Shown here piece after piece: positions 58,229 to 64,000 of a stretch of 64,000 nt of DNA. The DNA comes from Bostrychus sinensis (taxonomy: Eukaryota; Chordata; Actinopteri; Gobiiformes; Eleotridae). The translations under genes were made by a program, and so were the position numbers. Positions within the stretch are counted from its first letter, which is position 1. Every line of letters begins with the position of its first letter. The stretch spans positions 9,013,263 to 9,077,262 of the forward strand of contig CM036239.1 of NCBI GenBank assembly GCA_020698575.1, written 5' to 3'. The notes below the pieces were generated by a model that was not told the origin of the DNA, did no database searches, and saw nothing but the letters and a program-made list of their open reading frames with translations.

Positions 58229-58715
58229 GTTTTTACATGCTCAAACACAAAACAAGAATACTTAAAAAACCCGATCATAACTTGGATGCTCAAGTGCATG
58301 TAAACGCACTCAATTACAAGGAAAACTCCAGTAGAAAGCGGGATACTGTGGCATGTAAAGGCAGTATTTTGTTTTCTGACCTCACCTGACGTACTGAGCA
58401 TGTGCGAACTCCAGAGAAGCCGCTTTCAAAACTCAAGCGGCACAGTCTATCTAACAATACGTCCACCTTTATGCTAAAACCTGGATACAGTCTCCGTGTC
58501 CCGCTGCTCTCGGATTAAACTATCACTACACTACAGCAGTTGTGGTACTCCGCTGAACATATACCATCTTGTACCGCTGCTGTAACAGTGCACTACAGTT
58601 GACACAGCACTTACGTATGTGCTATAAGCACCCACACCACACTTGACCCCTAAAAATCAGGGATACTACAATTTGTCATGTATACAGGGATATGGGTATT
58701 ACAGTTTCTCTTGAG

Positions 58716-60153
58716 TCCAAACATTTTTCAAAGAGGGACAGATTTGAGTATGCAAAAAGGTCCAAGGGCCGGCAGATGCATTATATTTATAAAACACAAT
58801 GTTTTATAAGAATTTTGTTTTCAGTCTTGTTTTTTTTTTTTTAAATGGCATTGTAAGACAAGATTTTTGGAGAATTTATAAACTTACCAAACACATTCTT
58901 GGTAATTTTGTTTTTACTTAGGTTCATCTTTTTATAGCCTATTGTCATTATTATTATTATTTAGCCTTAAATTCAGATTGAGGTTGATTTTGAATATTTA
59001 AGATACAGTAAAATAAGTAAATGTAGCAGCTGATATTGTTATATTTTAATTTTTTTATTTTAAATGCAAAGAGATTATTTATTTAATTTTTACCATGAAT
59101 TTGACTTGAAATGGAAAATGCAGGCAAATTAGTATTTACAAAAAGTAAGTATATAGCGTCTTTGTATAATAGTTCAGACTTTTTTTTAAGAATCATCCAC
59201 ATGTATGAGTGGAAGGAGTACGCATGGTGTGGCAAAAAAGCCCAGGGGGGTATGCAAGGCGAAAAAGGTTGCACTAACCCACTCATCTAACCTCAAATCT
59301 TTACACTTGCCCATTTTTCCTGCTTCTAAGACATCAACTTTGAGGACAAAATGATGACTTGCTGCCTCCCCACAACATGCGTCATGATAAAGAGATTATT
59401 TGTGAGAGCTGTGTCACATAAGGGTTTGCCCGAGAGGTGTATATTACAACTGAATGTACAATAAAAGTAAAAAGCTCCGGGTCTGTTTGCTATTTCAAGC
59501 TTTCGTCTCACTGCCCTCTGTCTCTAGTACGTCTCTGTCAGCCTGAGCCAGGTAAGAGATGAGAGCTGGGTTTTTTTTTTTTCCACGGCTAATGGATGAT
59601 GTGTCGCTGTGAGAAGAGAGAAGCTGATGCATGCTAAGAGCGGGCAAGCGCCACTGACAGATTGTACAAAGCCACAACTCCTCAGTCAAACCCTGCTCTT
59701 TTTCTTTCTGCACTAGAATGACATTAGACAGACGGTGTATTAAAGTCTCTTGCTGTGAACCCTATTTTGTCTGGTCTGGTTGATATTTTTCTGGGGGCAG
59801 TATGGGTCTAACCAACCTTTAGATTATACTGTAATGGGAAAGAAGATAAACAAGCGTCTTTATGTGTAGCAAAACAACATTGCCTCATTTAACTCGGGGC
59901 TGTAGGTGTCCTGCTAAACTATTAAACGCAACAAAGCTCACCTATATATCAGTTTAGCAGCTGGAGGCTTTTTATAAATGATGGTTTTGATAAATCGCTG
60001 GGATCCTGTAGATGGACTTCTTATTTTGTGACCCAACATAACACATTTGAACACAATGGATGATGACAAAATACAGATGGGAAATTTACCACATAGCCAT
60101 TGTTAATGTTGTTTAAATATCATTTTCTAATTTATTTTTATGTATTTTATCAG
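58716..60153 (+). other. PAWR: PAWR intron 3, last part
   Basis: A hAT-like scrap (TCCAAACATTTTTCAAAGAGG) lies at about 58716-58790; the rest is AT-rich and unique with no exon. Confidence 0.4.
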
Positions 60154-60188
60154 GATACCCCAAGACCTGCGAGCGGCCGCCACAAAAG
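60154..60188 (+). CDS. PAWR: PAWR (Par-4) exon 4, residues 206-216 plus two bases
   Basis: A 35-nt exon between TTTTATCAG and AG|GTACGTG. It reads DTPRPASGRHK and the first two bases (AG) of the next codon, aligning with EPPRTVSGRYKS of mammalian Par-4, so the split codon is probably Ser. The phase-0 start agrees with the end of exon 3. It links the SAC region to the Ser/Thr-rich linker and the C-terminal coiled coil, which lie beyond 64000. Confidence 0.9.
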
Positions 60189-60190
60189 GT

Positions 60191-61546
60191 ACGTGAAACA
60201 ACATCTGATTGACTGTGTTTTATTTTTATTTTATTTTTATTTTTTTTAATAGCAATATTGCAATGATTTCTGATGAGATTATTTTCCTTCTCATTTATTT
60301 ATACATTTTTGGTCTACTTTAATATAGAATTCTTTACATTGCAAGTTTAAACAACATAACATAAGCACAGGTACATACACACAAATGAACAAAAGTAGGC
60401 ATGTACACATAAAACGTAAAAAGAGCAAACTTGCATATTTATGTATTTTAAAAAAACACTAAAAACAATAAAAAATAAACACTTCTCTTTGACCAAAGGT
60501 GTACGCGGAAGCTAAGGCTTATTAGGCCTATCCTTATCTCCGCATTAATGAATATTCATCTAAATCTAAATCATAAAATATATAATTTAGTAGCAGTATT
60601 CATTTTATTCATATTATTCAGTAATGTATCTGTTCATTACTATTGTTTTAAATATATTTTTTTTAATTGGAAGAGTGAATTCCTTAGGTATTCCCCTGCA
60701 TTATTCCACAAACACAAACAATAAATATGAGCTACACAATTTGACAAATCTTTTTCTTTAACCATTTAAATCACAGTGCCATAGTGAGCATAATGGTAAA
60801 ATAGCACATAGAAAATAACACAAGAAAAGGAAACTGCACTGAGGATAATCGATGTCCCAGGGCTATGACAGCTTTTGTGTGTCTGGTCTGTTTTTATTTT
60901 GTGTTACCAAGTTGTGAAGTTGTGGCCAACCCCAGCAGCAGATCTGACTCTCAATCTGGCCGTGTCATTGCGGCTGCTGGCCTGATCATCTGGCCTGGAC
61001 ACACTGGTGCTCCGCAGTCCCGCCCCGGTCAGCCTGCCATGACCGGGGAGGCAGAAGACGCCTTTTAGAGCAACACTGGCATTGCTTGTTATTTCTGTGT
61101 TATTTTGTTGGATCAATTTAAGTAGTCCCCCTGTAGTTTGTAAATGTTATTATGAATTGTTAAAATGATGAACATAGTTTTTCTTCTTGATAAAATGTAG
61201 CCAACTGGACAAATGCAGCTCGTTTCTTTTTTGGCTAGTGACACATTGACTTCCACTAGCCACTATGACTATGTTAGATTTAATCCCTATTTTTTTACCA
61301 CAAATGTAGGCCTTGAACTTCTGTAGTTATGCTTAAGTGTTCCCATGAATGAAAATATATTACTTAATTATGATAATAGAATAAGCAGCCTTAAGTGTAT
61401 AAAAATTAACTAGGATTTGTTTTATGATAGTTTTTATTTCAAGCATGAAAAAAATACAAATACCAAATATGTAGTCTGAGATTATACATACATAAACACA
61501 AACATTTACATATCATTTCACAATTTTATGCTCAAAAGGGAGTGAG
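60191..61546 (+). other. PAWR: PAWR intron 4, AT-rich sequence
   Basis: No further exon recognised. A GC-richer patch at about 60900-61070 has open frames on both strands without motifs. Confidence 0.4.
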
Positions 61547-61554
61547 AAGAAGCT

Positions 61555-62020
61555 AGGGCTGCACAATATATTGCAAAATTATCGTTATCGCAATATCAGC
61601 AATATTTGTATTATTATAATATTTGTAATAACACAATATTTGTATCGCAAGAATCTAAATATATGGTTTATGGTCTTCCATCTGACAGAGATTTACACTG
61701 AAGATTAATTTTACACCAGAGCCTTAAAAGAACATGTGTTGTGACTAAATAAAAAGCCCAGCCCAGTTTTAGTGGTAATTTAATTAATTTAGTCACATCT
61801 TAGCCTTGTATTATTCCTGGTTTAATCTGTGTGAAATTTTGATTTTGTCGCTGTTTTGACTTGTAAATACAGGAACTTACATTTTTGTGAAATGTAGTGA
61901 ATTAAACTTACTATGTTCAAAAAGTAGGCTCTATTTTCAAATATCGCAATAATATTGTTATCGCAGTTTTCAACATAGTTATCGGATATCTAATGTTTTT
62001 TTCATATCGTGCAGCCCTGG
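61555..62020 (-). mobile_element. hAT-type MITE, AGGGCTGCACAATAT family
   Basis: Perfect 8-bp TSD AAGAAGCT (61547-61554 and 62021-62028). The ends are AGGGCTGCACAATATATTGC and ATATCGTGCAGCCCTGG. Same orientation as 24619-25053. 466 bp, non-coding. Confidence 0.9.
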
Positions 62021-62194
62021 AAGAAGCTCAAATTTATAACACCTTTGTTTCACGACATGCTAAAAAGATACTATTTATAATATTTATGTAAGTTCATTAG
62101 TAGTTGGTTCACATTTCTTTTAGCTTGTCATACTAAAAAATTAACACATGAACATTTCAACTGAGACTATGGCTAGTGAAAACCTTAACTGGAA

Positions 62195-62218
62195 ATAAAA
62201 AAAAAAAAAAAAAAAAAA
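62195..62218. repeat. Poly(A) tract
   Basis: About 21 A residues within the intron. It may be a retroposon tail, but no body is recognised before it. Confidence 0.7.
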
Positions 62219-62559
62219 GTTAATGTTAAGCCCTGGTTACGAGAAGTGAGAAGTAAAGTTCACTGAAATGGAGCCAAAAATATGAGCTGCAATGAGCCAG
62301 TGCCAAGCTTAGACAAACAGAGAGGGCTGTGTCAGGAAAAGCATCTGCCATAAACACTTATATGAACTAAACCCCTGGGAAAAAAAACAAAGGAGCAGCC
62401 AGCAGTGACTTTCTTTCTTGATAAAACCTGATGTGAAGTGATGAAAACTGTTTTATTTCGGTAACTGCATAGACATTTATAAACACCGTGCCTTAAATGT
62501 CTTGTTGTGTGACCTGTGTTAAAGTGTAAAAATATATTCGCCCTGGCTAGTGGCTGCTG

Positions 62560-62830
62560 TGCTAATCAGATGGCATGCTGCGCCGCTACTTCTAAGTATA
62601 AATTTGACTTCTTCAGCAGTGACACTTGATTTTGTTGTGCATGCGGCGGCTGCTGTTCTCGGCTCTCCTGTGTATGCTTTCTGCCGGGCCGCCCGCTGAG
62701 GCTCCCATGGGTTCTTGATTGGCTCAGCCTCTCTCTCTCTCACAGACCTCTCCCTGCAGGATGCTAATGGGCCTCGGTGTGATATTTAGTATGGAGGCCA
62801 TGGATGTTTAGAGTCTGCTTCGGCACCTGC
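62560..62830. other. GC-richer unique block, candidate conserved element
   Basis: Stands out from AT-rich surroundings and contains ATGCTAATGGG and a (CT)n run. No coding is supported. Regulatory role is a guess. Confidence 0.25.
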
Positions 62831-63823
62831 TGCGAAGTGGTCTGTGTCTGTATCCGTGTAAGGACAGGAAAATGTCTCATAAAAAACTCACTAATTGCCC
62901 TTCCTTTATAGGCAATTGTGCGTAATAAAAAAAAAGATTGTTGTCCCATTTTGTAATTATCTGTGTGCATGTATGTACTGTAAATGCATTGGCGAGTTGG
63001 CTTTGTGTGCCTAGATAAATAGAGAGTAAGCGCCACAATGAGGGAGACAAATGAAACATCCGTTATCTTGGTGTAGCTGAGTGCGAGAGGAGCATTTCAA
63101 GAACCCTGATTGATCAAAAGTGATGGCCGCGCCAGTGCATCTCTTTGTCTGTTAGAACGAGTGAAAATAAGCTGTTAGTCCTGGAAATGCCAAGGTCAGA
63201 CTAACACAGCCTCTGTTACTGTCTGTCTTATAGCTCCTGTAGTGGTATCAGTCCAGCCACAGAGCCCAGTGTACACTTTGTGCTGCTCCTAAGCCCAGAT
63301 AGAGAGGTTTGCATCAGGAAGGTGTAAAATCAATAAATAAATCAATATGCTGGGACACAGAGAATTCAGTGGCAATGATGGAAGGGAAAAGTCTGAATCG
63401 ATGGAAGTCCCAGTAGTAGTATTGGAGAGTTGTACACAGAACCTACATACAGCATTTAGGTGAATAAAAATAAAACCATTGTACCATAGCGTTGCATAAT
63501 GTTTTGCACACTGTATTAACTTTTCAAAATGCAATATTGCAGGCAGTGACTTGTCTAGATGCTTATAGGAGACTTTTTAGGCATTTTTCCACTAGTCAGA
63601 ACAGTATCGGACTGTGTCAGTACAGGACGCCTTAGAACAGGTAGCCCCAAAACCTGCTGGTGTTTCCTTGACTCTGGCTCCAGGAGACCCACATATGTTA
63701 CATAAACACTGACCCCACACAAGCGCAACAAAAGTTGTGTTAATAAATGAGATAAAACATTTTGAAACTCACTTTTAAAACATAAAGGCGCTGGCAACAT
63801 TTAATAAAAAGACAAGCATAAAT
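62831..63823 (+). other. PAWR: PAWR intron 4 sequence, nothing recognised
   Basis: No exon matching the next Par-4 segment (STTSVSEEDV-like) and no transposon ends. Confidence 0.4.
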
Positions 63824-63824
63824 C

Positions 63825-64000
63825 CTGGTGTGTGTCTGTGTGAGGCTGGTGTGTGTCTGTGTGAGGCTGGTGTGTGTCTGTGTGAAGCTGGTGTGTGTCT
63901 GTGTGAAGCTGGTGTGCGTCTTTGTGAGGCCGGTGTGTGTCTGTGTGAGGCTGGTGTGCGTCTTTGTGAGGCCGGTGTGTGTCTGTGTGAGGCTGGTGTG
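63825..64000. repeat. 21-bp minisatellite, continues past the window
   Basis: Unit TGAGGCTGGTGTGTGTCTGTG, here split as TGAGGCTGGTG and TGTGTCTGTG, repeats about eight times, with variants (AAGCTG, GCGTCTTTG, GGCCGG) in some units. The last units alternate between two variants, suggesting a higher-order 42-bp repeat. Confidence 0.93.

Larger units (their letters stand above)
57052..58712. mobile_element. Long inverted-repeat element carrying nested insertions
   Basis: The left arm (about 57052-57500) and right arm (about 58229-58712) are reverse complements in diverged form. The clearest stretch is TTTTTAGGGGTCAAGTGTGG then TGTGGGTGCTTATA at 57110-57144, mirrored at 58625-58660. Another is TACGTCAGGTAAGGTCAGAA at about 57438, mirrored at about 58374-58394. 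A hAT MITE now fills the centre. A foldback-type element is likely; ends and TSD are unclear. Confidence 0.7.

Noticed and set aside
1..64000. CRISPR arrays, bacterial operons, riboswitches, viral genes
   Set aside because: Nothing of the kind is visible; the DNA is vertebrate nuclear sequence, and the tandem repeats present have no spacers.

Overview
The window is animal nuclear DNA, almost certainly from a teleost fish and probably a percomorph. It has split genes with GT-AG introns, long AT-rich non-coding stretches, and very many short DNA-transposon derivatives of kinds common in fish genomes. There are no bacterial-type operons. Nearly all long open frames are chance or repeat-derived.

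Two genes lie head to tail on the + strand. The left edge carries the 3' end of PPP1R12A (MYPT1, the myosin phosphatase targeting subunit). Two alternative terminal exons each encode a C-terminal leucine zipper (131-268 and 1658-1744), followed by a 3'UTR with poly(A) signals near 2718 and 3248. From about 13.95 kb to beyond the right edge runs PAWR (Par-4, prostate apoptosis response 4). It has a CpG-rich promoter with a CCAAT box, a probable non-coding exon 1 ending at 14165, exon 2 with the start codon (CDS 14596-15084), exon 3 (49189-49314) and a 35-nt exon 4 (60154-60188). The coiled-coil/leucine-zipper exons lie past the window. The PPP1R12A-PAWR tandem order is the same as on human chromosome 12q21, which supports both names.

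The intergenic region (about 3.3-13.9 kb) and PAWR introns 2 (15.1-49.2 kb), 3 (49.3-60.2 kb) and 4 (60.2 kb to the end) are packed with MITE-like elements. Many ends can be fixed from target-site duplications (TSDs). hAT-type elements have 8-bp TSDs (5508-6602, 8288-8858, 19481-20041, 21664-22710, 24619-25053, 25210-25796, 26375-26965, 40370-40830, 57508-58228, 61555-62020). PiggyBac-type elements sit at TTAA (10225-10339, 23047-23684). PIF/Harbinger-type elements have TTA or TAA duplications (20745-21462, 53027-53767). A Tc1/mariner-type remnant is flanked by TA (54638-55956). Six copies of one hAT MITE cluster within 10 kb around the PAWR promoter, one of them ending next to it. At 57.0-58.7 kb a tRNA-type SINE sits inside a hAT MITE, which sits inside a long inverted-repeat element.

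The two genes have no operon-like relationship: PPP1R12A directs myosin phosphatase, and PAWR is a pro-apoptotic regulator and partner of atypical PKC and DAPK3/ZIPK. Par-4 has been reported to interact with MYPT1, which gives the neighbours a functional link, but nothing in the sequence shows co-regulation. I found no clearly new gene system. The most notable points are the duplicated leucine-zipper exon, the MITE cluster at the PAWR promoter, a perfect CTCF-type motif between the genes, and the nested transposon stack.
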